Below are positions 8,453-16,596 of a stretch of DNA of 64,000 nt, one piece after another (the stretch's first letter is position 1; every line of letters begins with the position of its first letter). Source of the DNA: Spartobacteria bacterium (GTDB lineage Bacteria; Verrucomicrobiota; Verrucomicrobiia; Chthoniobacterales; UBA10450); contig PLCM01000029.1 of NCBI GenBank assembly GCA_003134765.1, forward strand, positions 154,891 to 218,890. The letters are read 5' to 3'. A program made the translations under genes and the position numbers. A model generated the notes under the pieces. It saw nothing but the letters and a program-made list of their open reading frames with translations. It ran no database searches and had not been told where the DNA came from.

Positions 8453-8505
8453 ACCCGACTATGTCAGGCCCTTTGCCGCGAGGTCACGAGCATACTTCGG
8501 ATCCC

Positions 8506-8591
8506 CGGAGGGACGTGCTTCCGCACGTCCGATTCTTCGCGTTTCACGCACCGATTCACACGAATGGGACGTGCAGAAGCACGTCCGTCCG
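8506..8591. repeat. Palindromic element, GGGACGTGCTTCCGC family
   Basis: A second copy of the element at 5934-6015. Arms at 8506-8530 and 8567-8591 surround a non-conserved loop. It lies in the divergent gap between the ABC ATPase and the SnoaL-like gene and ends 15 bases before the SnoaL-like start codon. Confidence 0.9.
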
Positions 8592-8605
8592 GTAAGGTGC
8601 AGCCC

Positions 8606-9124
8606 ATGAGCACCGACCTCGCGCAACTGGCCGCCGACCGTTACGAAATCGCCGACGCCCTCCATCGTTACGCCTTCGGACTCGACCACGGTGACGCGGA
8701 TTCGCTCGCATCCGCGTTGGCCGAGGATTGCGTATTCGATTTCACACCAGCCGGCCGGAAGCTGCATCTCGATTTTCCCAGGCTCACGGGCCGGCAGGCC
8801 ATCCTGAACGCAGTTCTACCGCTTCTCGGACCGCTTGATACCAGCCACACTGCGAGCAATCTTCAGATCGAGATCAGCGACGATTCCGCCACGCTTTCCG
8901 CTTATGTCATGTCGCAACATTTCATGCCGCGCGAAGGTTCCCGCCGCGGCTCGGAGAACGCGCTCTTAATGAACCGCTACGACTGTGAGCTGGTCCGCGA
9001 CGGCCAGAGATGGCACTTCAAACGCGTTACCATCGATAACGCCTGGGCGCAGGGCGATCCCGAAATCCTGAACGCATTGGCTACCCACCGGGTTTTGACA
9101 ACGAAACCGAAGCCGCCCAAGTAG
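8606..9124 (+). CDS. SnoaL-like / NTF2-fold protein
   Basis: A 172-residue protein with the cone-shaped NTF2/SnoaL_4 pattern: an N-terminal helix (DRYEIADALHRYAFGLDHGD), then EDCVFDFTP, a TGRQAILNAVLP helix, DTSHTASNLQIEI and a final sheet ending RWHFKRVTIDNAW. Such domains bind small molecules and include dehydratases, isomerases and ring hydroxylase subunits; function cannot be fixed here. The reading frame is open much further upstream, but the ATG at 8606 is the first that gives a normal N-terminus and it follows the palindromic element. Confidence 0.8.
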   Translation: MSTDLAQLAADRYEIADALHRYAFGLDHGDADSLASALAEDCVFDFTPAGRKLHLDFPRLTGRQAILNAVLPLLGPLDTSHTASNLQIEISDDSATLSAYVMSQHFMPREGSRRGSENALLMNRYDCELVRDGQRWHFKRVTIDNAWAQGDPEILNALATHRVLTTKPKPPK

Positions 9125-9163
9125 CGCGACAGGCGGCGCAGCCGCGAGACGATTGCCACCTGA

Positions 9164-9547
9164 CTAGTGTCGAAACCGGTAATCGGCGCCCGACAGGTTG
9201 CCGACATGAGTCAGCCCGCCCGGCATGACGACGTACCCGCGTAATTTTCGCTGGTTGTGTTTCGAAACAAAGATCCCGCCGTCGCAGGGCAAACGCCCCG
9301 AGAACGAGCGCTGATAAACCTTCCCCGGCGCTCGATAATAGTAGCCGTGGTGATCTTCGCTCTCGAGTGAGTAGAGACCGCGCGGGAAATGAATCGTCCC
9401 AGCCGCGGTGTCGGAATGCAGCTCGAGAAATGGAGGGGTTGCTGCCGTTCCCGCTGGATTCACGGCACGACGGCGATCCGTTCCGCCACAGCCGCCGAGG
9501 AACAAGGCCGCGGTTAAGATAAAGACTGCCAAGTCTGCACGTTTCAT
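9164..9547 (-). CDS. Small predicted lipoprotein
   Basis: A 127-residue protein with a lipoprotein signal: MKRADLAVFILTAALFLGGC, where LGGC is the lipobox. The mature part is short and includes IHFPRGLYSLESEDHHGYYY and a C-terminal GGLTHVGNLSGADYRF. I do not recognise the family. Its ATG at 9547 overlaps the stop of the upstream membrane-protein gene as TAATG, so the pair forms an operon. Longer in-frame starts upstream lie inside that gene and are rejected. Confidence 0.7.
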   Translation of the reverse strand: MKRADLAVFILTAALFLGGCGGTDRRRAVNPAGTAATPPFLELHSDTAAGTIHFPRGLYSLESEDHHGYYYRAPGKVYQRSFSGRLPCDGGIFVSKHNQRKLRGYVVMPGGLTHVGNLSGADYRFRH

Positions 9548-9852
9548 TATTTCCAACCGTGAAGGATCCCGCCAATGATCGCACCACCGATCGTGCCAAT
9601 GATCAGAATGGGAGCATAAGCCCTGGTGATCAGGGCGTCGGGGATGCTCAAGAGTAAACCGAAAACAACACCGATGAGCCAGCCCGGCCACGGTAGTTGA
9701 ACACAGCCGATGACTAGGCCGATCCCAAATCGGCTGAGGAACGCCGCCAGCAGCGCAGTCGTCTTGTCCGGAAACTGCATCGGTAACATCGTCACCACGA
9801 CAAACGCTCCAAAAACAAGGCCGCTAATTAGACCGCCAGTTAGATTTCCCAC
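9547..9852 (-). CDS. Small integral membrane protein
   Basis: A 101-residue, glycine-rich, very hydrophobic protein with about four membrane segments (LISGLVFGAFVVVTMLPM, FGIGLVIGCVQL, WLIGVVFGLLLSI, ILIIGTIGGAIIGGILHG). No catalytic motif is seen and I do not recognise the family. It is coupled by one base to the downstream lipoprotein gene. Confidence 0.7.
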   Translation of the reverse strand: MGNLTGGLISGLVFGAFVVVTMLPMQFPDKTTALLAAFLSRFGIGLVIGCVQLPWPGWLIGVVFGLLLSIPDALITRAYAPILIIGTIGGAIIGGILHGWK

Positions 9853-9897
9853 GAGTCCGATTCCAGCGCGCTTGGGGCGAGCGAGTCAAACATAAAC

Positions 9898-9976
9898 CTT
9901 GGTAGGGCGAGACTCTGTCGAGCCGCAGGGGCTTTTTCGTGATGCGCTCGGCTCGACGGAGTTTCGCCCTACCAAG
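9898..9976. repeat. Palindromic element, GGTAGGGCGAGACTC family
   Basis: 28-base arms (9898-9925 and 9949-9976) with few mismatches and a loop that ends TTTTTCGTGATGCG. Same family as 3597-3670 and the copy inside purL. Confidence 0.9.
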
Positions 9977-9999
9977 ACTGAAGTGACGTTTGTTCCGGA

Positions 10000-10035
10000 G
10001 TTCCTTTTCCCTCAGGGAGAAGGTTAGGATGAGGC
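10000..10035. repeat. Dispersed repeat, CCTAACCTTCTC type (reverse)
   Basis: Reverse-complement copy of the sequence at 3534-3570, reading GTTCCTTTTCCCTCAGGGAG and then AAGGTTAGGATGAGG. As at 3534, it sits next to a GGTAGGGCGAGACTC element, but in the other order. Confidence 0.7.
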
Positions 10036-10093
10036 TCATGTCGCTCTGGTTGACGGTTGCGCTCCGGAAGAAGGCCGAGCATGCTTCTCTCGC

Positions 10094-11227
10094 ATGAGAT
10101 CGACAACGCGAAGGACTTTCATCAAGGTCTCAGCCGCGGCCGGGGGGGCCCTGACACTTGGAGTTCGATCGAACACGGGAGCGGAAAAACCGAAGCCACT
10201 CAGCATCCTGATTCTCGGCGGCACCGGTTTTACCGGACCGTTTCAAATTCGTTACGCGCTCGAGCGCGGCCATAAGATTACTGTCTTCAACCGGGGCAAG
10301 ACCCATCCCGGTGAGTTACCGAAGGAAGTTGAGCAACTCGTCGGCGATCGCAACGGTCAGCTCGACGCGCTCAAGAACCGGAAATGGGATGTCGCGATCG
10401 ATAACCCGACCTCGGTCCCGGTCTGGGTCCGCGACGCCGGCCAGATCCTGAAGGGTAACGTCGACCGCTATGTTTTCATTTCGACTATCTCCGTCTACGG
10501 CAATGCCAGCAAAGCCAACCTCGATGAGACCGCGCCGCTGGCGAAGTACACGGGCGAAGACGCGATGAAGGAATCCCGCGAGACCCTTATCGCCTCGAAG
10601 TTTCAGCTTTACGGCCCGCTCAAGGCTCTTTCCGAGCAAGAAGCGGAGAAGTGGTTTCCCAAGCAAACGCTGATTGTGCGTCCCGGATTGATCGTCGGAC
10701 CGCGCGATGAGAGTGATCGGTTCACCTACTGGCCGGTCCGGATTGATCGTGGCGGCGAAGTCCTTGCCCCCGGCAATCCCAGCGATCCCGTTCAGTTCAT
10801 TGACGGTCGCGATCTGGCGGAATGGGTGATCCGCATGGTCGAACAACGCGAGACGGGGATCTACAATGCCACGGGCCCGGCCAAAACCCTTGGGGTGGGC
10901 GCAATGCTTGAAGGCATCAAGGACGCAAACAATTCAAAGGCGACTTTTACCTGGGTCGATGCCGATTTTCTCGAGGCTCGGAAAGTAGCGCCATGGTCGG
11001 ATATGCCAGTGTGGGTGCCGCCGCGTGGCGAAGACGGCGGCATGGGCCGCATCAACATCCAAAAGGCTCTGGCCAAAGGATTGACGTTTCGGCCGCTCGC
11101 GGTGACCGCGCGCGATGCGCTGGCGTGGTTCAAGTCACAGCCGGCGGAGCGGCAAAAGCTAAACGCTGGCATTAAGCCCGAACGCGAAGCGGAAGTTCTA
11201 ACCGAGTGGCATAAACAAAAAGGCTAG
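10094..11227 (+). CDS. Tat-exported NAD-dependent epimerase/reductase-like protein
   Basis: A 377-residue extended-SDR protein. The N-terminus TTRRTFIKVSAAAGGALTLG is a twin-arginine signal, so it is predicted to be exported folded with its cofactor. The Rossmann motif ILILGGTGFTGPF begins near residue 37, followed by an atypical-SDR core (VDRYVFISTISVYG, then FQLYGPLKALSEQEAEKWF in place of a plain YxxxK, and TLIVRPGLIVGPRD). The C-terminal part resembles sugar-epimerase-like oxidoreductases. A Tat leader on an SDR protein is seen mainly in Planctomycetes and Verrucomicrobia relatives. The substrate is unknown. Confidence 0.85.
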   Translation: MRSTTRRTFIKVSAAAGGALTLGVRSNTGAEKPKPLSILILGGTGFTGPFQIRYALERGHKITVFNRGKTHPGELPKEVEQLVGDRNGQLDALKNRKWDVAIDNPTSVPVWVRDAGQILKGNVDRYVFISTISVYGNASKANLDETAPLAKYTGEDAMKESRETLIASKFQLYGPLKALSEQEAEKWFPKQTLIVRPGLIVGPRDESDRFTYWPVRIDRGGEVLAPGNPSDPVQFIDGRDLAEWVIRMVEQRETGIYNATGPAKTLGVGAMLEGIKDANNSKATFTWVDADFLEARKVAPWSDMPVWVPPRGEDGGMGRINIQKALAKGLTFRPLAVTARDALAWFKSQPAERQKLNAGIKPEREAEVLTEWHKQKG

Positions 11228-11348
11228 GCAGAAAAAAGGGGGGTAAGTCTCCCTCGCAGTGCTTTTGGTTGTCACCAACATTCTGCTCGCGAGGAGATGG
11301 CATCAAATATTTCTTCTACATGGAGGTCGATCTCGCTTAAGTTTTTGG

Positions 11349-11741
11349 ATGAAATACGTCCTGGGTATTGGTGGTGTCTTTTTCAGGGCGCAAGATCCGC
11401 AGAAACTCGCGGCCTGGTATCGTGACCGCCTCGGCCTCGAGGTAGAAGAATATGGCGGCGTCACTTTCCGGGAAGACCCCAAGGGGACCGAGACGTTGCC
11501 GGCGCGGCAGGCTTACACGATTTGGTCGCCGTTTCCATCAGACACGGACTACTTTGGCCCAGGCACCAAGTCATTCATGATCAACTTTCGCGTTGCCGAT
11601 CTTGATGCCCTGCTCGCCAAACTCCGCGCCGAAGGAGTGACTGTGGATGCGCGCACGGATAAATCTGAATTTGGTTATTTCGGATGGGCGATGGATCCGG
11701 AGGGGAACCGGATTGAGCTTTGGGAACCGTCCCTGGCGTGA
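11349..11741 (+). CDS. VOC family protein
   Basis: A 130-residue vicinal oxygen chelate protein. It opens MKYVLGIGGVFFRAQDPQKL, has the AAWYRDRLGLEV helix, MINFRVADLDALLAKL starting the second half, and DPEGNRIELWEP carrying the terminal glutamate ligand. Family roles range from glyoxalase to antibiotic binding; nothing points to a specific one. The frame is open from 11259, but the ATG at 11349 matches the natural start of the domain. Confidence 0.85.
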   Translation: MKYVLGIGGVFFRAQDPQKLAAWYRDRLGLEVEEYGGVTFREDPKGTETLPARQAYTIWSPFPSDTDYFGPGTKSFMINFRVADLDALLAKLRAEGVTVDARTDKSEFGYFGWAMDPEGNRIELWEPSLA

Positions 11742-11769
11742 AGCCTTCGCTCGGTTAATCGGACAGGTG

Positions 11770-11841
11770 TGGGCGGTGAGGGTTTCGAACCCCCGACCTA
11801 CTGGGTGTAAACCAGCCGCTCTACCACTGAGCTAACCGCCC
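11770..11841 (-). tRNA. tRNA-Val (anticodon TAC)
   Basis: Read on the minus strand the cloverleaf is complete: a 7-bp acceptor stem GGGCGGT/ACCGCCC, D arm GCTCAGTGGTAGAGC, anticodon stem GCTGG/CCAGT with loop TTTACAC (anticodon TAC, valine), and T arm with TTCGAAA. The CCA end is not encoded. Confidence 0.95.
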
Positions 11842-11985
11842 GAAGATCGCGAACTATAAGCAGCGCATTGATGGTGTCGCTACTTAATTTTCTTCTACGC
11901 TGATTCAGTAACTAGAATTGAGTCTGCTTCACTTATTGCAGTATTTCGCTTGCAGTTCCGGCAAGGGAAGCTATCTACTGGAGCC

Positions 11986-12459
11986 ATGGACCTATCTCTT
12001 CAAAAACTAACGCAAGCACTTTCACTGAGACAGCAGATCGGCGCACTCGAACAGCGTCTATCTACTCTCTTTGGTGGCTCAACCAGCTCTTCGTCGGGCG
12101 CCCCTAAACGCTCCGGCGGTCGTCGCAGTCGCAGCCGCCGCCCAATGTCTCCTGCAACCCGCGCTAAGTTAGCTGCGGCTGCGCGCGCCCGGTGGGCCCG
12201 TCGCAAAGGTACGACAGCTAGCGCCCCGGCCGCCGCCAAAGGACCGCGCAAGCGCAAAGGATTAACCGCTGCCGGCCGCAGAAAACTTTCCGAGGCAATG
12301 AAAGCCCGTTGGGCCGCGAGACGGAAAGCAGGCGGAGGCGCACCGAAAGCCAAGGCAGCCGGAAAGAAACGCGGCCTCACCGCCGCGGGCCGGAAAAAAC
12401 TTTCAGACGCGATGAAGGCCCGTTGGGCCGCCCGCCGGAAAGCCGCCGGTAAGAAATAG
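11986..12459 (+). CDS. Basic protein with three NUMOD3-like repeats
   Basis: A 157-residue, very Lys/Arg/Ala-rich protein. A short N-terminal helix (LTQALSLRQQIGALEQRLS) may form a coiled coil. Then come three copies of a motif of the form LTAAGRKKLSDAMKARWAAR: SPATRAKLAAAARARWARR, LTAAGRRKLSEAMKARWAAR and LTAAGRKKLSDAMKARWAAR, separated by basic linkers such as PRKRKG. The repeat resembles the NUMOD3 helix found in DNA-binding regions of homing endonucleases. I infer a nucleoid-associated or histone-H1-like role. The start at 11986 follows GGAGCC, and a strong terminator follows the stop. Confidence 0.75.
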   Translation: MDLSLQKLTQALSLRQQIGALEQRLSTLFGGSTSSSSGAPKRSGGRRSRSRRPMSPATRAKLAAAARARWARRKGTTASAPAAAKGPRKRKGLTAAGRRKLSEAMKARWAARRKAGGGAPKAKAAGKKRGLTAAGRKKLSDAMKARWAARRKAAGKK

Positions 12460-12482
12460 TAATTCAGAACCCGCTTTGCATC

Positions 12483-12523
12483 AACGCGAGCTGCCGTAAG
12501 GCAACTCGCGTTGCTTGCTTTTT
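12483..12523 (+). terminator. Rho-independent terminator
   Basis: A two-step hairpin (outer stem AACGCGAG/CTCGCGTT, inner stem TGCC-GTAA-GGCA) followed by GCTTGCTTTTT, 23 bases after the stop of the basic repeat protein. Confidence 0.85.
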
Positions 12524-12913
12524 AGGAATCCCGCCGATCCATTGGCCGCGGAAAATTCACCATTTGGCTGTCATTTCCAAGCGAGAGAACCCTCGTCCTA
12601 ACCTTCTCCCTCAAGGCCAAGGAACTCCTTCGTCATTTTTGTTCCTCGGGCAGAGAAGGAAGCGAAGCGTGAAGTAAAGGCAAAGTAGTGGGAGAGGGAA
12701 ATATTTTGACGATTTGTGGGTGTGGGAAAAATCAGGCACGTGGCTGCCGCCGGCCGGAATGGGAAAGACCAGACTCCCTTAACTTTTGGGATAAGGAGCT
12801 CGCTCGCCATTTCTCTCCCCTCGGGAGAGGAGGACGCGCCGCCAAGTGAGGGAAGGGGGAGGTGGTGAATTGCTGTCCCAGTCCTGGATCCGACTGAGCG
12901 ACCCAATCGCATC
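12524..12913. other. Intergenic region with degenerate repeats
   Basis: About 390 bases without a credible gene. Positions 12590-12625 carry a copy of the CCTAACCTTCTC repeat; further on are CT-rich and GA-rich tracts (12770-12860, including TTTCTCTCCCCTCGGGAGAG) that look like decayed members of similar elements. Nothing else was recognised. Confidence 0.6.
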
Positions 12914-13813
12914 CTAAGTCTGCCCGATCCAGCTCGGTGGAGCTATTTCTTCCCACCGTTCCCGGATCGCGGCGAACTCAGCCTCGGGTAGCAATCCTTC
13001 GTCAACCAACTTCGCGTTCTCCTGCCAGCGCTCCGGCTTTGTCGTCCCGACGATCGCCGTGTGGAGACCTGGGACACTGAGAGTAAAACGCAAAGCATGC
13101 GCGATTGATTCCTCCAGCGGCAGGTGCCGGATGAAGTCATAACGGAGCTTGTTGAGGCGCTCCCAGTAAGCATGGTGGTAGGAATCGATGGGCTTGTGGC
13201 TCTCTTTCCAAGCCACGTTGGCGATGGGTCGTTTTGCGATTACACCCATTCCTTTCTCGCGGGCGAGAGGTATGGTCAGATCGATCGCTTCCTGGTCGGC
13301 AATGTTGATCGAGGTTTGGAGAGTATCGAACGCGCCGCATTCGACCGCATACCGCGCAGCCTGACTGTCGCCACTGTATCCAAGGTAACGGGCGTAGCCT
13401 TTCTCGCGGGCCGTTTCCAACGCCCCAATCGCATCACCTTTCCGCAGCACTGCCTCGGAGCAACTGTGAAGCTGAATCAAATCGAGCCGATCGGTCCGCA
13501 ACCGCCGCAAGCTGCGCTCGATGCTTTCCAGAAGCGAACCGGGGGACCAATCTTCGCTCCCAACGCCGCGCGGGTGCCCGCATTTCGTGAAGAGGTAGTA
13601 TTCGGCCCGACGATCCGCCACCGTCTTTCCGATGAGTTCTTCGCTGCCTTCGTAACACTCGCCGGTGTCGATCACGTTCAGCCCGGCGTCGAGCGCCCCC
13701 TTCAGGAGACGCGCGACGATGTCTTCGGTGGCTCCCTGGAATCCGATCTCGGCGCCGCCGAACCCCAGGACGGAGACCTGCATATCGGTTTTACCGAACC
13801 GCCTCTTTTCCAT
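12914..13813 (-). CDS. Aldo/keto reductase
   Basis: A 299-residue TIM-barrel NAD(P)H-dependent oxidoreductase. The catalytic tetrad is visible: Asp49 and Tyr54 in NVIDTGECYEG, the lysine in LFTKCGHPRG and the histidine in IQLHSCS. The C-terminal phrase VPGLHTAIVGTTKPE is typical of the bacterial AKR branch that includes YghZ-like enzymes and putative oxidoreductases. The carbonyl substrate is unknown. It is transcribed toward 12.9 kb, with no operon partner. Confidence 0.92.
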   Translation of the reverse strand: MEKRRFGKTDMQVSVLGFGGAEIGFQGATEDIVARLLKGALDAGLNVIDTGECYEGSEELIGKTVADRRAEYYLFTKCGHPRGVGSEDWSPGSLLESIERSLRRLRTDRLDLIQLHSCSEAVLRKGDAIGALETAREKGYARYLGYSGDSQAARYAVECGAFDTLQTSINIADQEAIDLTIPLAREKGMGVIAKRPIANVAWKESHKPIDSYHHAYWERLNKLRYDFIRHLPLEESIAHALRFTLSVPGLHTAIVGTTKPERWQENAKLVDEGLLPEAEFAAIRERWEEIAPPSWIGQT

Positions 13814-13858
13814 GATCCCAATTGTAAGACGTTTCTGTGAAACGCCAATTACGCGGAG

Positions 13859-14875
13859 TTACCAGACCAGCCTGGTCTTTCCTCTTCCTTGGACGATTAG
13901 GCCAATGCGGCGCCCTTTCAACAGTCGTGCGGCCATGGCGGAATCCTTCTCGCTGACAATCGCCACCATCCCGATTCCCATGTTGAAGACCTGGTGCATC
14001 TCCACGCGATCTACTTTGCCCTGCCGTTCGAGGAACTCGAAGATCGGCGGCACCCGCCAGCTCTTTGTCTCAATCAGAGCATCACAGTTGGCCGGCAAAA
14101 CGCGCGGGAGATTGTCGATTAATCCGCCGCCGGTGATATGGGCCAGCCCGTGGATGATTTCGGGCTGCAGTTTTGCAAGCAGCGGCTGGTAGTTCCGATG
14201 CACCCTGAGAAGTTCCTGGCCTAACGAATGCCTGATCCTCGGAATGGTTGAGCCCGGCTTCAGGCCGAGCTTCTCGAAGAGAATTTTGCGCGCGAGCGAG
14301 TAACCGTTCGTGTGCAGCCCATTGGAAGGAAGTCCCAGAACAACGTCGCCGGGTCTGATCCTGCTGCCATCGATCATTTTCATCCGATCCACCGCGCCGA
14401 CGATACAGCCCGCCAGGTCGTACTCACCCTTCCGATACATTCCCGGCATCTGTGCCGTTTCGCCGCCGATCAAAGCACATCCCGCCGCCCGGCATGCTTT
14501 CGTGAAACCCGAGAGCAACCGATCGAACACGCGTGGCTCCAATTTCCCCGCCCCAATGTAGTCCAGAAAGAAAAGTGGCCGCGCACCCAGGACCGCGATG
14601 TCGTTCACGCTATGGTTCACGAGATCCGCGCCCACCGTGTCATGCCGGTTCATCGCGAAGGCCACCTTCAATTTGGTCCCAACCCCATCGACGCTGGCGA
14701 CGAGGACGGGCTCGCGCAGGCCGGAGAAGTCCGGCGCGAAGAGCCCGCCGAATCCACCGATCTTGCCGAGCACTTCTGGACCATGCGTGCTCTTCACCCG
14801 TGACTGAATCCGGCGTTTGACCAGGTTACCGAGGTCAACATCTACTCCAGCCTGAGCGTAAGCTTTCTTTGTCAT
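13859..14875 (-). CDS. purM: Phosphoribosylformylglycinamidine cyclo-ligase (AIR synthetase)
   Basis: PurM makes aminoimidazole ribotide from FGAM with ATP, step 5 of purine synthesis. The 338-residue protein starts MTKKAYAQAGVDVDLGN, carries PVLVASVDGVGTKLKVAF, the DLVNHSVNDIAVLGA motif, GGETAQMPGMY and the HITGGGLIDNLPRV segment. The frame continues 13 codons further upstream (RDSSTSLGMTK), but that is the translation of a palindromic repeat. The ATG at 14875 is itself the end of that repeat and has no Shine-Dalgarno sequence. It follows purL and purF on the same strand. Confidence 0.95.
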   Translation of the reverse strand: MTKKAYAQAGVDVDLGNLVKRRIQSRVKSTHGPEVLGKIGGFGGLFAPDFSGLREPVLVASVDGVGTKLKVAFAMNRHDTVGADLVNHSVNDIAVLGARPLFFLDYIGAGKLEPRVFDRLLSGFTKACRAAGCALIGGETAQMPGMYRKGEYDLAGCIVGAVDRMKMIDGSRIRPGDVVLGLPSNGLHTNGYSLARKILFEKLGLKPGSTIPRIRHSLGQELLRVHRNYQPLLAKLQPEIIHGLAHITGGGLIDNLPRVLPANCDALIETKSWRVPPIFEFLERQGKVDRVEMHQVFNMGIGMVAIVSEKDSAMAARLLKGRRIGLIVQGRGKTRLVW

Positions 14876-14965
14876 TCCGAGCGAAGTCGAGGAATCCCGT
14901 GGCTGATTGAGCAACCGTCGTCCTGAAGACCAACAGGATGTCTCGACTTCGCTCGGAATGACAAG
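14870..14965. repeat. Palindromic element, TCATTCCGAGCGAAGTCGAG family
   Basis: Arms 14870-14895 and 14941-14965 are near-perfect inverted copies. The left arm overlaps the first codons of purM and supplies its ATG. Related elements with the same TCATCC...TCGAGGGA theme lie at 23607-23692 and 39031-39191. Confidence 0.85.
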
Positions 14966-14966
14966 A

Positions 14967-15046
14967 GGTAGGGACGGCGCGCTGCGCCGTCCGAACCGAG
15001 TGTCATCGCGCAGACCGTTTGGACGCCGCAGCGGTGCATCCCGACC
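14967..15046. repeat. Palindromic element, GGTAGGGACGSCGCGCTGC family
   Basis: An imperfect inverted pair (14967-14992 and 15021-15046) between purF and the previous element. A perfect copy of the family is at 54031-54116. Together with 14870-14965 it fills the whole purF-purM gap. Confidence 0.8.
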
Positions 15047-15053
15047 ATAAGTT

Positions 15054-16547
15054 TCATTTCAAGTTCGCGAACAGATCCGGATGCGCTTCCTCCGCCGCCA
15101 GCGCTTTCGAGCGGCCTTCGCGCTTCTCCATAATGTATTTGTCCAGCTCCGGGTCGACGGGCAGCGGATAGTTCCCGGTAAAACATGCCAGACAAAACTG
15201 GTTCACCGGTTTCCCAGTGGCGCGGACCATTCCTTCCACATCCAAATAACCCAGGCTGTCGACCCCGAGATACTTGCAGATCTCATCCATTGGCATCTGG
15301 TTCGCGATCAATTTTTCCGGATCGGGAAAATCAATTCCGTAATGGCAGGCGAACCGGTGGGGCGGACAACTCACCCGCATGTGCACCTCCTTCGCCCCGG
15401 CCTCGCGCAGATTCACTACCCGCGCGCGCGCGGTCGTTCCCCGCACGATCGAATCATCCACCACCACGACGCGTTTCCCCTCCACCGCCTCCTTGATCAG
15501 GTTCAATTTCACCCGGACATCGAAATCGCGAATGAGCTGGCTCGGTTGCAGAAAGGTGCGCCCGATATAGTGGTTTCGGACGAAGGCGTGTTCATAGGGC
15601 AGGTTCAGTTCGTGCGCGAAACCGAGCGCGGCGTAGTTCCCGGAGTCGGGCACCGGCACGACGATGTCGGCTTCGACTGGAAACCTTCTTGCCAGCTCGC
15701 GTCCCATCTCCGTGCGGACCTTGGCCACGTTCACGCCGCCCATGATGCTGTCCGGCCGCGCGAAGTAGACGTATTCGAACATGCAAAACGCTTCCTGTTC
15801 GTGCGGGAATGGCCATTCCGAACGAATTCCCTCGTCGCTGATGATCACCACCTCGCCGGGCTTGATCTCACGGATGTATTCTGCGTGGACGAGATCGAAC
15901 GCGCAGGTCTCGGAAGCAAGAATGTAGGCGCCGTCCAGTTTGCCGAGGACAAGGGGACGGAAGCCGAATGGATCGCGCACGCCGATGATCTCGCGCTCGC
16001 TCATGATGATAAGGCTGAAAGCGCCTTCGAGCCGCCGCAGCACACTCAATGGGCTCCCGCCGTTTTTCGATGGCTGGGCGAGAAGATGGGGAATGATTTC
16101 GCTGTCGGCGGTGGTTTGGAAAATGGAGCCTTTGCGCTCCAGTTCGTCCCGGAGGACGGCGGCGTTGATCAGGTTGCCGTTGTGCGCCACCGCGATTTGG
16201 CCGCGGAAACAATCGACCACAAACGGCTGCGCGTTCTTCAACGTGCTCGAGCCTGTGGTCGAATAGCGCGCGTGCCCAACCGCGCGCTTTCCCTTCAACC
16301 GCTCCAATTCTTCCGCGCCGAAAACCTGCGAAACCAGGCCCATGTCGCGATGCAATTGAAAGGTCGAGCCCGGCCCGTTGTTCGTGACAATGCCGGCGCT
16401 CTCCTGGCCGCGATGCTGGAGGGCAAAAAGCCCGTAATACGTGAGCACGGCCGCGTTCGGATGACCGAAGACGGCAAAGATCCCGCACTCGTGCTGCGGA
16501 TATGCCAGCGCGGGATGTTCCGAGTTCATCGTCGATTCAAGCGGCAT
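15054..16547 (-). CDS. purF: Amidophosphoribosyltransferase
   Basis: PurF commits PRPP to purine synthesis by transferring the glutamine amide. It is 497 residues long. The N-terminal PQHECGIFAVFGH holds the catalytic cysteine (Cys21 here), which implies removal of a propeptide as in the Bacillus-type enzyme. Glutaminase signatures FALQHRGQESAGIV and VAHNGNLINA follow, and the PRTase loop is VVVVDDSIVRGTT. The C-terminal CLACFTGNYP and additional cysteines at the matching places suggest the [4Fe-4S]-containing class. The in-frame ATG at MNSEHPAL is an alternative start. It lies 49 bases after purL and before purM. Confidence 0.96.
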   Translation of the reverse strand: MPLESTMNSEHPALAYPQHECGIFAVFGHPNAAVLTYYGLFALQHRGQESAGIVTNNGPGSTFQLHRDMGLVSQVFGAEELERLKGKRAVGHARYSTTGSSTLKNAQPFVVDCFRGQIAVAHNGNLINAAVLRDELERKGSIFQTTADSEIIPHLLAQPSKNGGSPLSVLRRLEGAFSLIIMSEREIIGVRDPFGFRPLVLGKLDGAYILASETCAFDLVHAEYIREIKPGEVVIISDEGIRSEWPFPHEQEAFCMFEYVYFARPDSIMGGVNVAKVRTEMGRELARRFPVEADIVVPVPDSGNYAALGFAHELNLPYEHAFVRNHYIGRTFLQPSQLIRDFDVRVKLNLIKEAVEGKRVVVVDDSIVRGTTARARVVNLREAGAKEVHMRVSCPPHRFACHYGIDFPDPEKLIANQMPMDEICKYLGVDSLGYLDVEGMVRATGKPVNQFCLACFTGNYPLPVDPELDKYIMEKREGRSKALAAEEAHPDLFANLK

Positions 16548-16596
16548 CGTATCGCAAGCATCCGCTAATCGAAACGCGAATCAATCACGAGGATGT

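Noticed and set aside
11259..11348. Longer start for the VOC protein at 11349
   Set aside because: The extra 30 residues (ILLARRWHQIF...) are outside the domain and have no ribosome-binding site.
15081..16568. 495-codon open frame opposite purF
   Set aside because: The plus-strand reading is a GC-rich shadow of a clearly conserved enzyme, rich in Arg and His and without motifs. The same holds for 17731-18963 opposite purL and 29912-30712 opposite clpC.
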